Of a stretch of 37,482 nucleotides of DNA, positions 1 to 10,081 are shown piece after piece (the stretch's first letter is position 1; each line of letters starts with the position of its first letter). Where the stretch lies: contig CAYYJE010000021.1 of the NCBI GenBank assembly GCA_964472165.1, positions 1 through 37,482 of the forward strand, written 5' to 3'. Both the position numbers and the translations under genes were made by a program. Origin of the DNA: UBA1413 sp964472165 (GTDB taxonomy: Bacteria > Bacteroidota > Bacteroidia > Bacteroidales > Prolixibacteraceae). The notes beneath the pieces are model-generated. The model made no database searches. It saw only the letters and a program-made list of their open reading frames with translations, and was not told the origin of the DNA.

Positions 1-3000
1 ATCCACTGACATAGAACCGCAGCATATTCACACGGAACTTTTTCGTCAGGTTTTCCGGGAGGGTATAGCCAAATTCAGCCGTTTTCAAGCGAACAAAAAC
101 TCCGTCACGCAACCAATGTGTACTGGCTACGTTGTTATTGGCAACCTGAAATTCAGACAGGCGGGGCCAAAAAGAATTAATATTACGGTCTGTTTCTGAC
201 CAGTGGTCGTCAGCAATATATTTCAGCAGACCTCTCTGCCCTTTGTTTCTAAAAGGGGTGAGCGCATTGGAGTCAATAAAAAATGATGACCTGGCGGAAC
301 CCTGGAAAAAGAGAGATAAATCAAACGCCTTGTATCCAAGCGAAAATCCGCTTCCATAAATAATTTCAGGCACTGTCGGATAACCAATCGGCACAGCATC
401 GTCCGCAGTAATTTCACCATCTTTGTTGATATCCTTGTATTTGATATCACCTGCCAGGTAAGGACCAAATAACTGCCGCGGCGAGTTATTGACATCCTCT
501 TCGTCAATAAACAGTCGTTCAGCAATATAACCCATTGGCTGATTGATTTTCAGTCCAACCCGTGACCGCCAGGGAACATCGCTGTAATCGGGCTCCTCAT
601 ACTCTTTGTATTCACTGCTGGCGTAGGTAAAATTACCATTCACAACAGTCCAGAAATCATTGTTAAAGTTTTTCTGGTACTTCAGTTCCAACTCAAAACC
701 TCTGCCCTGGGCTACACCTACGTTTGCCTGTGGAGATACCCGAAGGCCCATGGAGGTCGGAATATCGACCCGGGTCTGCAGGATATTACTCCTGGTCTCT
801 AAAAAGTAATCCCCCAACAAGGTCAGATCTTCAAACAACCCCAATTCAAATCCCAGGTTAGTTTTGGTTGCTATTTCCCAGGTGATCAGATCATTGGCAT
901 ATCTCCCAATGGTAATCCCAGATCGGTATTCCTTGTCCTGACCAAACCAATAACCTGACCCGGACATATTGATTTGAGAAAGATAAAAGAAACGATCGTA
1001 TTGCGAACCAATTTGGTCGTTCCCAACCTTACCGTAGGTAGCCTTCAATTTTAACGTTGAGATCACGTCCTTCGTACCAGCCATAAAATCCTCATTGCTT
1101 ACCATCCATCCTGCACCCACAGAGGGGAAAAATCCAAAACGGTTGTTTTTTGCAAAACGTTCGGTGCCGTTGTATCCAAAGTTAAACTCGATAAAATAAC
1201 GGGAATCGTAACCGTAAGCAAACCTTCCCGCAGTAGAGATATTTCTTTGTGGGAGGGAGGCTTGAAGCCTGTCAGAAACATTTAAATTAAGGGCTGCAGC
1301 ACCAGCTTCGTTTCTGAGAGATCCCACAAGGAGAAGATTGATGTCGTGAACGTCATTGTACATTTTATTAAATCCCAGACGAAATTCACCATATTGGGTA
1401 GATAGAACAGTCCTCACCCCATCACTGAAGGTCAGATATTCCGTCCCGCTGTCAGGATTGAGTGGAGTCAACATATAAGCTCCATCTACAGTGGATGCTA
1501 NNNNNNNNNNNNNNNNNNNNNNNNNNNNNNNNNNNNNNNNNNNNNNNNNNNNNNNNNNNNNNNNNNNNNNNNNNNNNNNNNNNNNNNNNNNNNNNNNNNN
1601 CCGCTGTCAGGATTGAGTGGAGTCAACATATAAGCTCCATCTACAGTGGATGCTACGGTATAATAAAAAGGGTTATAGCCGCGGGAAAGATCATAATAAG
1701 CGTCCCGTTTTGTATTGTAAAGAAGTTTAGCAAAAAGACCGTCTAATTTTCCTGAAAATTTATGGTCCACTTCCAGCTGTATAAGCATCATGGACTTGCT
1801 GGATTCCTTAAAGCTACTGACCACCTGAGCCAATGGATTTATATATTCTCCCAACTCTGCGCCCATACCAAAAAGAATATGGTTGGTAAACTCATTTGCC
1901 TCGTCTTTTGGATAATAGGGCAAAAACCTTACAGGTGATGCATTACGTGCCGCACTAAAAACGTCTGCCCCGCCCAATCTCGGACCAGTTGCGTCGTCAA
2001 ATGTTCCGTATGCGCGCACAATACCTGTGGTTTGGGGTGAAAACTTAATGGTCACGTTAGATCGAACCTGTAAACGGTCGACATCGATATTGTTGTTAAA
2101 CAAATTCTCTTTGCTCTCCTTCAGAATACCTGTATCGTTCTGGTAGTTGGCTGCAAGATAATACTGCACAGCCTTCCCTCCTCCCTGGATGTTCACATTT
2201 ATCCGCTTGTTGAGGGCATAATCCTTGATTAAATAGTCGTACCAATCCACCGACGGAAAATTGAGCGGATCATCACCAAGCGCCGTTCTCCTGATCTTAT
2301 CGGAAGAGTAGGGTTTCATCACCATTGGGTCGCGTGTCCTCACCGCCTCATTGTGCAAGGTCATATACGTAATGGGATCGGCCAGTTCAACAAGTTCAGT
2401 GTTGGCTGACCTGGACATTTCCGCTCTGATGTTAATTTTGACGCCATCAGTCTTTCCTTCTTTGGTAGTCACCAAAATCACCCCATTTGCTCCGCGTGCT
2501 CCGTATAAAGCAGCGGCATTGGCATCTTTCATCACTGAGAAAGAAGCAATATCATCCGTGTTTATCCTTGCAAGGTCCTGGCTGTTCATTTCAATACCAT
2601 CAATCAATATCAGCGGATCCTTCTTGCCCGCGGTACTGAAACTCGTAACTCCCCGGATAAAAAACTCGGCGTTGTCCAATCCCGGTTCACCTGATCGCTG
2701 ATAAGAGATAATTCCAGCCATTCGTCCTGCAAATGCGGTAGTGAGGTTACTGGAAGGAACCTTCAATTCTACCGGAGTAATTGTCGATATTGAACTTACA
2801 ATACTCTCCTTTTTCTGCTTTCCAAAAGCCACCACCTGCACCTCGTCCACAGCCACACTTTCTTCTGCAAGCGTAAGGGTAACCTTGTCCACTTCATAAG
2901 CGGATTTCTCCAATGATTTGAACCCGACAAACGAAAAAACGAGTACTTCTTCCCTGTCGCAACTGATGGTGTAAGATCCTTCAGAATTGGTGATTACCCC

Positions 3001-3288
3001 CACTCCTGGTTTTCCCTTAATAACAATGGTCACACCGGGTAATGGGAAACCATCCTTGTCCACAACTTTTCCTGAAATGGTCACATTCTGCTGCATCACG
3101 GACCCGGCAGGATTTTCACTTTCTGCAACGCCCGTTTCAATAATCCCGCTCACCCGGTTTATGCCATGGGCATCACGCGAATAGACAGAGTAAGGCAACA
3201 GGAATAACAAAGTGCTGAAAATCAAGGCCATCTTTAATAAAATGACCGCCGAATGCAATGTCCTTTTTAGATACTCATTCATAATCAT
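1..3288 (-). CDS. SusC/RagA-family TonB-linked outer membrane receptor (3' end outside window)
   Basis: This is an outer-membrane TonB-dependent transporter that imports oligosaccharides into the periplasm, normally with a SusD lipoprotein. A hydrophobic signal peptide is followed by a carboxypeptidase-regulatory-like domain (first motif ISGKVVDKDGFPLPGV), then a plug domain with LILIDGIE and the typical YGARGANGVILVTTK, then the beta-barrel. The longest frame opens with TTG at 3321. I prefer ATG at 3288 (or 3282), just before the signal peptide. The N run at 1501-1600 sits between two copies of the same 55 bases. Removing 155 bases restores one open frame from 3288 to 1, about 1044 residues, with barrel sequence continuing to the edge. 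The last 60-80 residues are missing. There is no STN domain, so anti-sigma signalling is not indicated. SusD is not in the window and would be expected downstream, to the left. Confidence 0.95.
1446..1655. repeat. 55-base direct duplication flanking a 100-N gap (assembly artefact)
   Basis: Bases 1446-1500 are identical to 1601-1655, and 1501-1600 are all N. The duplicated segment encodes the same residues of the SusC barrel, ending at LTPLNPDS. Collapsing it (minus 155 bases) rejoins the two halves of the receptor in frame. A repeat of exactly this size beside two separate gaps points to unmerged overlapping contigs, not to a biological repeat. Confidence 0.95.
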
Positions 3289-3420
3289 TCTGTTTATTGG
3301 TTTAGATAGATTTTTATTCAATTGAACCCCCTAACGAAAGTAACGCACTTAAATGTAAATCTGCTTTCTTTTTGCGTAATTCAATCCTCATAATGCGTAA
3401 ATATCAAATCCATAGAAAGT

Positions 3421-5351
3421 TTACTTCTCCTTCTCCTGAAGAAAACCGTGCAGCATTTCAGCGATCTCATCGGTAAAAAAGGAATAGGCGAACAGACAAA
3501 ATCCCTCGTACCCTTCTTCCCGGACCAGTTCAAGCTGCTCCAGCACATTCCCTGCCTGAGCAGGCACAGTTCCGTTGCCGGTCTTTGCATAAATACGGAG
3601 TCCGGGGTAGATCCTGTTTGACATCCCTTCGGGAGTAAACTGTTTCTGTTCATCCAGGATTTCCTTCAGCATTTCCGCATTTTCGGTGTAATTCATGGGG
3701 AAGATGAAATCGCACAGACCCTCCGTCAACCATTGGGCCCCATCGCGGTAAACCCCGTAGAACTGCTGGGGACCAACCCCTGCTGCCGCCGTCACTTTTA
3801 ATTCCGGGTCTTTTTCCTTTACCATCTGGTTTACCTGACGAACCAGGTCGAGGATGTGCGAGGCCCTCCAATCCATCCACTGCCTTCTTTTTTCTGCCAT
3901 CAGGTCGGTTCCTGAAACTCCTGCCTTTTCCCGGAAGCCAAGGAGCAGATTCCTGAAAAACTGAAGCATCACCGGATCCTGGCTGTCCATGACCCTGAAA
4001 CCCAAAGCGGAAAAACTACCGTTGCCCAGCTTATTCCGGGTGATCACGGGGAGCGTGTCGCCCATATTGCATACCACTTCCGCTTCTCCAGGAACCAGGG
4101 GAGCCCAGGTTGAATTGGACTCGAATGGTTCAAATGTAATCCCCGCCGGACTACCGGCAGCAGCTGAAATAACCCGGTGTCCGCTTTGTGGGGTACCGAT
4201 ACCTGTCAGGCCCGACAGGGTCGCCCATACCGGAAATTTGGTGACCAGCGTGGGGTCGGGATAANNNNNNNNNNNNNNNNNNNNNNNNNNNNNNNNNNNN
4301 NNNNNNNNNNNNNNNNNNNNNNNNNNNNNNNNNNNNNNNNNNNNNNNNNNNNNNNNNNNNNNNNGCCCGACAGGGTCGCCCATACCGGAAATTTGGTGAC
4401 CAGCGTGGGGTCGGGATAAACCCAGAGCAAATCCCCTCCCCGCTCCGCAAACCGCTGAAAGGCCTCAGTCATTTCCTGCGTTACCTGGGGATAATGGGTA
4501 ACAACCAACAATCCGGGTGTGCGCAACTGGTCAATCGTTTCCACCTTCTCGGGAACCCAGGCCCACCCGGTTTCAGTCCGGTTCATCGTCCGCTCCACCG
4601 TTCCGTTGTCCCAAACCCGCTCATTCCAGGTGTCGGGATAAAGCACCCTCACCGGATAAGGATCCTGGTCAGCCGGTACAATATTGGCGGGATTGTCGAT
4701 AAAATCCTTCGGATTGAAACCATGCGATTCCTTAAATCGCTGACAGGCCGTTTCCGAATAGTCAAATGCAGCATTCCAGTACCGGGTGTAATCCAGATGG
4801 ATGCCATCGATGTCATAGTTCAACAGATCCTTCAGCACCGACACAAGGTATGGATTCACTTCGGGATGGGCCGGTGACAGAAAGATGTGGTTATACTTGT
4901 CGGGGACAATGGGTTTACTGACCCATTCGGGAATCCTGGGTTTGGTATAGTAGACACAACTCCAGGGATGCACTTCGATGTCAAGCGCATGGGCTTTTTC
5001 AATCAGGTAGGCCAGAGGATCATAATCCTCGTTGGCATTTACTTTGCCTATGAAATGGTCCGATTTGAACCAGATGTCTTCACGCAGCATTACGTCGGGA
5101 ATGATCATGTTGATCCCAGCTCTTTTGCATTTTTCCACCAGGTTGTCCACGGTTTGCCGGTCGGCAAACCCGGGAGGGTCAACCCAGAGGGCGCGTACTT
5201 TCAGATTGCCGGGAACCCCCGGAGCATTCCGGCTGTTGTCGCAGGCCGTTACCGCAAACAACAGCACCAGTGCAAACACAACGGCTCTGCCGCAAAAAGG
5301 GGCAATTCCCTTCCGTGTGGAACCTGCCGACCAAAAGAGTCTTTGTTTCAT
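3421..5351 (-). CDS. GHL10 (DUF187)-type glycosidase-like lipoprotein
   Basis: This is a putative glycosidase of the GHL10 (PF02638, YngK-like) TIM-barrel group, predicted to be membrane-anchored. The N terminus is a lipoprotein signal peptide with lipobox VTAC (Cys37). The barrel starts at KVRALWVDPPGF (about residue 51) and has the signature IDGIHLDYTRYW at 181-192. A long insert near the middle (starting around TPGLLVVTHYPQ, with FAERGGDLLWVYP) looks like a GATase/ThuA-like Rossmann segment, after which the barrel resumes (IYPGLRIYAKTG near the end). The N run at 4265-4364 lies between two identical 55-base copies. Collapsing these gives one frame of 591 residues, so the apparent break is not a frameshift. 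It lies between the Tat-signal TIM-barrel gene and susC, about 105 bases from the former. The substrate is unknown. Confidence is high in the fold and lower in the activity. Confidence 0.82.
4210..4419. repeat. 55-base direct duplication flanking a 100-N gap (assembly artefact)
   Basis: Bases 4210-4264 are identical to 4365-4419, with 4265-4364 all N. Removing one copy and the N run (155 bases) joins the N-terminal and C-terminal halves of the GHL10 lipoprotein in frame. It has the same repeat length and gap size as the artefact in susC. Confidence 0.95.
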
Positions 5352-5458
5352 TTTTTAAGGTTTTAGCTTGCTGCTTCGTAATACCGGGAGGATTCCCTTT
5401 TTTACGATCAGCAAATGGTTAAGGTTTAATTTCCGGTAATATTTCATATTTCGATGGT

Positions 5459-7582
5459 TTACTGAGCCGTCGCATACACTTTAATCCCTGTCAGATCCGC
5501 CTTCATGATGATTTTGTCGCGGTTCACCGAAAAAGAGATCTCCCTGCCGGTATCCCCGGTCTCGGGACTGTAGAGACGCAGACCCGCCACGCTGAATTTC
5601 CTGGCATCGATTTGAAATTCAAGGAGGTTATTCTGCACTTCCGATTCAATTTCTTTCAAAACCGGTGACTGGCTGATATCCTTCACCGTGGGATGCGGAA
5701 CTGCCCTGAGCCTGGAATTCATGAAATGAATGACTTTCCGGTCGCCATACTCCCTGAATCTGACCATCCATCCCTTGTCTCCGGCTGTCTGCCTGACTGC
5801 GGGGGTGAATTTCCCGCTTTCGACCAGTTCACTGAGCACTTCCGGATTGGCAGAAATGGAATCGATTATCCTGAGGTTTTTCGTTTTCTTTTTCAGCAAT
5901 TCAACTGACAGGGGTTTCTCCCTGACATTTCCCTTTTCATCGTGAGTCCCAAAGGGAAAGGAAACCCACAGGATACCTCCCCGTGAAAGATAGTGCTGAA
6001 TGGCGTCAAACTGCCTGCCGGAGACACAGGCCACCCCGTCAAGCACCAGGGGGGTCTTTTCCGATGCCAGTTGTTCTCCCTCTTCCAGTTCCTTGTATCG
6101 CAGGATGCGGTATCCGATATGATGTTCAAGCAACTGTTTGGACCACATCTTCGTTTTGGTCCAGTGTTCAGTTCCGCTTTCATCCCGCCATCCGTTGATC
6201 CTGCAATAGTAGTTGTATACCAGCCGGACCTCGGTAAAATCTTTCGACTCATAATGGTTCAGGTCGCTCTGTTTTATCTCCCAGTCGTTACAAGGCCTGA
6301 TCATATCCTCGGTTTCCATGGAGTCGGCAGGATCCTCCTCAAATACCCGGTGCTGAAATGTACTGGCCCAGTTGGCCACTCCCCAGAAGCGGGCCAGACT
6401 CCACCCCAGATAACCGCCATCCGGATATATGGTATAACTCAGGGCGATCGCAGGTGAGTTCCCCCGTTGACGGGCAATATCCTTCTGCTGCATGGCTTCG
6501 GCATCCATTTCCATCCAGTTTACCGAGCGCAGACTGATTCCCACATTCTCCAGCATGTAAAAATCGAGCTTTCCGGCAATACGCTCCAGGTTGAGGCTGA
6601 TGGAATTCAGGATTACAGGACCTGTACTGGAACAGCAGGTAAAAAGAGGCTTGTTGCCAATTACTTCCTTTACCATGGCCACATGACCGGCAATGCTGTC
6701 ATCCTTCATGTTGATCCAGTCCCTGAAAACAGGATTTTCGTAATTGCCCCACTGCAGCATGGGCTTGGACAAATCGCCCCAAAAGGTGAGGTCAGTTACA
6801 GGGGGAATCTCATGTCCGTAATCCCTCCGGAATCTTTCGCGGCAGTATGGGCATCCACAGGATCGCAATCCGACATAATCACACATGTCGTCGATCTCGT
6901 AGCCATCGAAGTCCACCTCCCTGATCAACCTTTCCAGGTATTTTCTGTGCATGTCGAGAAATGCCGGATTGTTGTGACAGAATGCCTCCATCTGGTACTG
7001 CCGGGCGTACCCCCTGGAGCCGTCGAAAAGGTCAACTTCAAAAAGGTCGCGGAAAAGGTGCCCCTCATATTGGGCATGTTCAGCGGCAACCGGATCATGG
7101 AACAACAACACATGATGCCGGTGGTTGCGGTGCAGCTTGTCGAACTCGGCCTTGTCCCTCGGCCGCTGAACATGGTTGCAGGAATAATGCTCTATAAACC
7201 TGATGTCATACTGGTGCAATTCCTCCTTCACCGCATGAAAATATTCGTTCATCTGACCAAAGTAGTTGGCAAAATCGAACCTTACATGGAACCCATAGTT
7301 CATGGCCGTATCGATGTGGGCGGTGGCAAATCCCTCAGCCCGACGTTTTACCTTATCCCTGACAGACTTCTGCGACCACAACAAATCTTCGAGGGTATTC
7401 CACCAGCTGGCCACCCGCCTCGGTCTGAAGGGAATATCAGGTGCCACAATTTCTCCGGCTTTTGGAAAGAAATATGGGGAAGATTCCATGGCAAAAGCGT
7501 GGAACCGGTTCCCCACTCCCACGGCGGTGGCCAGAAGGGCCGACTTTTTAATAAAATTCCTGCGGGAAAAATTGGTCTCCAT
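5459..7582 (-). CDS. Tat-exported TIM-barrel glycosidase-like protein (GH42-like architecture)
   Basis: This is a 707-residue protein with a clear Tat signal (SRRNFIKKSALL at 6-17). The first ~420 residues read as a TIM barrel. FDGYEIDDM at 225-233 is a plausible acid-bearing strand end, followed by a cysteine cluster SCGCPYC (Cys242, Cys244, Cys247) that may bind a metal or form a disulfide. Around 480-590 there is a flavodoxin-like segment typical of the GH42 trimerisation domain (TPLVLDGVACVSGRQFDAI, then GGILWVSFPFG), and the end reads as a small beta domain. This order suggests a clan GH-A-like glycosidase, but I do not recognise the exact family. It sits 24 bases downstream of the SGNH hydrolase and about 107 bases upstream of the GHL10 lipoprotein, so it is probably co-transcribed with them. 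Confidence 0.7.
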   Translation of the reverse strand: METNFSRRNFIKKSALLATAVGVGNRFHAFAMESSPYFFPKAGEIVAPDIPFRPRRVASWWNTLEDLLWSQKSVRDKVKRRAEGFATAHIDTAMNYGFHVRFDFANYFGQMNEYFHAVKEELHQYDIRFIEHYSCNHVQRPRDKAEFDKLHRNHRHHVLLFHDPVAAEHAQYEGHLFRDLFEVDLFDGSRGYARQYQMEAFCHNNPAFLDMHRKYLERLIREVDFDGYEIDDMCDYVGLRSCGCPYCRERFRRDYGHEIPPVTDLTFWGDLSKPMLQWGNYENPVFRDWINMKDDSIAGHVAMVKEVIGNKPLFTCCSSTGPVILNSISLNLERIAGKLDFYMLENVGISLRSVNWMEMDAEAMQQKDIARQRGNSPAIALSYTIYPDGGYLGWSLARFWGVANWASTFQHRVFEEDPADSMETEDMIRPCNDWEIKQSDLNHYESKDFTEVRLVYNYYCRINGWRDESGTEHWTKTKMWSKQLLEHHIGYRILRYKELEEGEQLASEKTPLVLDGVACVSGRQFDAIQHYLSRGGILWVSFPFGTHDEKGNVREKPLSVELLKKKTKNLRIIDSISANPEVLSELVESGKFTPAVRQTAGDKGWMVRFREYGDRKVIHFMNSRLRAVPHPTVKDISQSPVLKEIESEVQNNLLEFQIDARKFSVAGLRLYSPETGDTGREISFSVNRDKIIMKADLTGIKVYATAQ

Positions 7583-7606
7583 GGTCAGTTATTTTTTGTA
7601 TGAAAA

Positions 7607-8311
7607 TCATTTTTTTCTGATGATTCTGAAAATGGCATCTGCAATCAGTTCATGCCCCTGGTCGTTTGGATGAATACCATCCAAAAACAAAAAATCGATG
7701 TTCCCGGGGGTACGTCGGTTTTGGGCGGACCGGTAAAACAACTCCCAGGAATCAACCAGTGCCACTTTTTGTTCCCGGGCCACTTCGCGCATGCAGCCGG
7801 CGTATTTTTCAACCTGCCGGTAGCGGAACCATTCGTATTTGCTTCCCAACGGATTTGGCGTCAGCAGGATCACCCTGCCACCCTGCTCCCTGATTTTTTT
7901 GATGAAGTAGTTTAAATTATCCCGGTAGCTTTCCAGAGGAATCCGCGGCTCACTGTCAATTCCCCTGTCCTGGTAAGCATCATTGAGGCCGAAGTTAATG
8001 ATCACCCAGGAGGGGCCGTGGTTGAGCACATCCTCCTGAAACCGGTCCATTCCGTGTCTCACTTTGGCAAAATCGTTGTCCGTTACCGAACCCGTATGGC
8101 TGCTGCCCACCCCTGAATTGATCACCTTACAGAATATTCCTGCTTCATCCAGTTTTTTCAGAAGTCTTGCCGGGTAAACCTTCTCCACTCCCTTCCTGGG
8201 GGCTGTAACCGAGTTGCCAAAAGCTACAACCACAGCAGGCTTCTGCCTGCCGGAAGAAAGGCCGGGAAAACACAGCAAAACTATCAGCAGAATTTTTCCC
8301 CAATTTCTCAT
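7607..8311 (-). CDS. SGNH/GDSL-family hydrolase, secreted
   Basis: This is a 234-residue esterase-like protein with an N-terminal signal peptide (hydrophobic ILLIVLLCFPGL). All four SGNH blocks can be seen: block I AFGNSVT (nucleophile Ser34), block II Gly in NSGVGSSH, block III NFGLND (Asn110), and block V DGIHPND (Asp211, His214). The usual block I motif GDS is GNS here, so the residue before the nucleophile is changed but the serine is kept. Such enzymes remove acetyl or other acyl groups from glycans. The gene ends 24 bases before the TIM-barrel gene and starts 12 bases after the kinase stop, so it is almost certainly in the same transcript. The substrate is not evident. Confidence 0.85.
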   Translation of the reverse strand: MRNWGKILLIVLLCFPGLSSGRQKPAVVVAFGNSVTAPRKGVEKVYPARLLKKLDEAGIFCKVINSGVGSSHTGSVTDNDFAKVRHGMDRFQEDVLNHGPSWVIINFGLNDAYQDRGIDSEPRIPLESYRDNLNYFIKKIREQGGRVILLTPNPLGSKYEWFRYRQVEKYAGCMREVAREQKVALVDSWELFYRSAQNRRTPGNIDFLFLDGIHPNDQGHELIADAIFRIIRKK

Positions 8312-8323
8312 TGACTTTGGTAT

Positions 8324-9187
8324 TTATTCCCGAAAATCATTCCTGTGATACGCCAACAATCCCCTCATCGGCTCTTTCTCAATTATCCCCATCTTCATGC
8401 CGTATTCAGCGGCAACCTGCTCCAGCACACTCCGGAAATGCCAGGCAACCGATCCTGTACAGTTGAAACTGTATTCCCTGAAACCTGCATACTTCGTCAC
8501 GATATTCCTGAAAAAATCCTGAAACGAAGAATAGACCAGACTGTAATAATACGGGTCGACGGAGAGGTTATCTCCCACGAACCTGGCAAAGGAGGCACAA
8601 AACCTGTTGGGAAGGGAATCCGCATATACTTTGTTCAGCAATTCCACAGGTGACAATTTACAGCTCTGAAAGAATTCTTCCCTTACCTTGTCAGGAAGTG
8701 TCCCCCTGATATAATCGCCGATAATTTTTTTGCCGATGTAGCTGCCACTCCCCTCATCCCCCAGCAAAAAACCGAGGGATTCAATGTTTTCCGTCACATT
8801 TTTCCCGTCGTATAGGCAGGAATTGGTACCCGTTCCGAGGATGGCCGCAAATCCCTTTGTGTCCCCCAGCAACGACCGGGCAGCTGCAAGAAGATCCGTC
8901 TCGATGACTATTTCCGCGGAAGGGAAAATGGAGGAAATTCCATTCGCAAGAATCTGGTCCGTTTCAGGGGAATAACCCCCGCCGGCACTGTAAAACCAGA
9001 TTTGGGTCACCCGGTCTGACAGTTCCATGATTCTTTGGGGGAGGCTTTCCGTCAGTGATTGGGTGATATAGACACTCCCCACGAAAAAAGGATGGTACCC
9101 TTCCGTTTCAAACAGGAAAACTTCATGCGCTCCGTCCAATAAACCCCAGGTTGTTTTGGTAGAACCTCCGTCAGCAACTATGATCAT
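8324..9187 (-). CDS. BadF/BadG-type ATPase, predicted GlcNAc/MurNAc kinase
   Basis: This is an ASKHA-fold sugar kinase of 287 residues, close to the family length. The phosphate-1 motif is at the very start (IIVADGGSTKTTWGLLDG). A second phosphate-binding segment reads AILGTGTNSCLYDG, followed by SLGFLLGDEGSGSYIGKK, the signature of the N-acetylglucosamine kinase branch. Some BadF-type kinases, such as clostridial MurK, act on both GlcNAc and MurNAc. The gene lies about 40 bases downstream of murQ, so phosphorylation at C6 of imported GlcNAc and/or MurNAc in the cytoplasm is the likely role, feeding MurQ, NagA and NagB. There is no signal peptide. Which of the two sugars is preferred cannot be told from sequence alone. 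Confidence 0.82.
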   Translation of the reverse strand: MIIVADGGSTKTTWGLLDGAHEVFLFETEGYHPFFVGSVYITQSLTESLPQRIMELSDRVTQIWFYSAGGGYSPETDQILANGISSIFPSAEIVIETDLLAAARSLLGDTKGFAAILGTGTNSCLYDGKNVTENIESLGFLLGDEGSGSYIGKKIIGDYIRGTLPDKVREEFFQSCKLSPVELLNKVYADSLPNRFCASFARFVGDNLSVDPYYYSLVYSSFQDFFRNIVTKYAGFREYSFNCTGSVAWHFRSVLEQVAAEYGMKMGIIEKEPMRGLLAYHRNDFRE

Positions 9188-9229
9188 ACCGGCTTGTATC
9201 AGGTTTTAGGCTTCAGCCTTTTCATAATT

Positions 9230-10045
9230 TCAGGTAATCCCATTCAGGGCTTTCAGTGCACGGGCCACACTGCCGTGCCGCAGGAGAAATTCCCGGGCTT
9301 TTTCATAGTCTGTGATGCCGGATTTCTCCATCAGTATCCGCACAGCCCTGTCCGTAATCTTGTCATTGATAAGCTGCACGTGGACCATGCTGTTGTCCTG
9401 CACTCTTCCCAGCCGGATCATGACCACCGTGCTGATCATATCAAAAGTCATTTTTTGGGAAGTGCCGGCTTTCATCCGGGTACTTCCTGTCACAAATTCA
9501 GGCCCTGTGATGATCTCCACCGGAAAATCAGAAACCCGGGCTATGGGAGAATCGTAATTATTTACTATACAACATGTTGAAATATTATTCTCCTGACATT
9601 TTTTCAATCCGTGCAAAACAAAGGGAGTCGTTCCGCTTGCGGAAATCCCCACCACAATATCCTTCGCGGAGACATTTTTTTCAGTCAAGTACAACCAGGC
9701 CTCCTCCGTGTCGTCTTCTTTCTCTTCCAGAGCCAGCACGAGCTTATCGACTCCTCCGGCCAGGACTGAAGAAATGGTGTCGTCCTCCATACCAAAGGTG
9801 GTCGGTAGTTCCACCACATCAAGCACTGAAAGCCGGCCTCCGGTTCCGGCTCCAAGGTAAATCATTCTTCCGCCTGCCTTTACTTTCTCCACGACTGCCG
9901 TCAGTAACCTGTCGAGTTGAGGTTTGGCCTTTTCAACCGCCAGGGCTATCTTTTTATACTCGGTAATCAATCCGGTGGTCAGTTCTTCAACACTTTTTGT
10001 TTCAAGATCTCTGTATAAGGAAGGTTGCTCTGTAATTCTGATCAT
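9230..10045 (-). CDS. murQ: N-acetylmuramic acid 6-phosphate etherase-like protein
   Basis: MurQ cleaves the lactyl ether of MurNAc 6-phosphate, giving GlcNAc 6-phosphate and lactate in the cytoplasm. This 271-residue SIS-domain protein opens with ITEQPSLY, as Bacteroidota MurQ proteins do. It keeps the glutamate (Glu79) that aligns with the catalytic one in VLDASE, and carries TGSTRMKAGTSQK near the C terminus. Two things are unusual. The phosphosugar loop is GAGTGGR where MurQ normally has GAGTSGR, and LSVLDVVELPTTFG replaces GVLDASE-type sequence. It is also somewhat shorter than the usual ~280-300 residues. It may be a diverged paralogue with a different ether or phosphosugar substrate. 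The kinase gene follows after about 40 bases. Confidence 0.85.
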   Translation of the reverse strand: MIRITEQPSLYRDLETKSVEELTTGLITEYKKIALAVEKAKPQLDRLLTAVVEKVKAGGRMIYLGAGTGGRLSVLDVVELPTTFGMEDDTISSVLAGGVDKLVLALEEKEDDTEEAWLYLTEKNVSAKDIVVGISASGTTPFVLHGLKKCQENNISTCCIVNNYDSPIARVSDFPVEIITGPEFVTGSTRMKAGTSQKMTFDMISTVVMIRLGRVQDNSMVHVQLINDKITDRAVRILMEKSGITDYEKAREFLLRHGSVARALKALNGIT

Positions 10046-10081
10046 GTGGGATAATCTTTTTAATATTGTTTTTTGAAAAAT

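Noticed and set aside
1498..1600. SusC apparently truncated or frameshifted at the gap
   Set aside because: Collapsing the 55-base duplication restores the frame, so this is an assembly artefact and not a pseudogene.
3289..3420. Promoter for susC
   Set aside because: I found no TAnnTTTG and TTG pair with correct spacing; the best near match lacks two consensus bases.
4151..4450. Apparent tandem repeat in a GHL10 gene
   Set aside because: The repeat is the same contig overlap on both sides of an N run, not a biological duplication.
5378..5404. Hairpin followed by T-run on the plus strand
   Set aside because: The stem is only 4 bp and no plus-strand gene exists to be terminated; on the minus strand the run precedes the stem.
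6467..7603. Plus-strand open frame of 378 codons
   Set aside because: It is the reverse of the Tat TIM-barrel gene and has no domain match.
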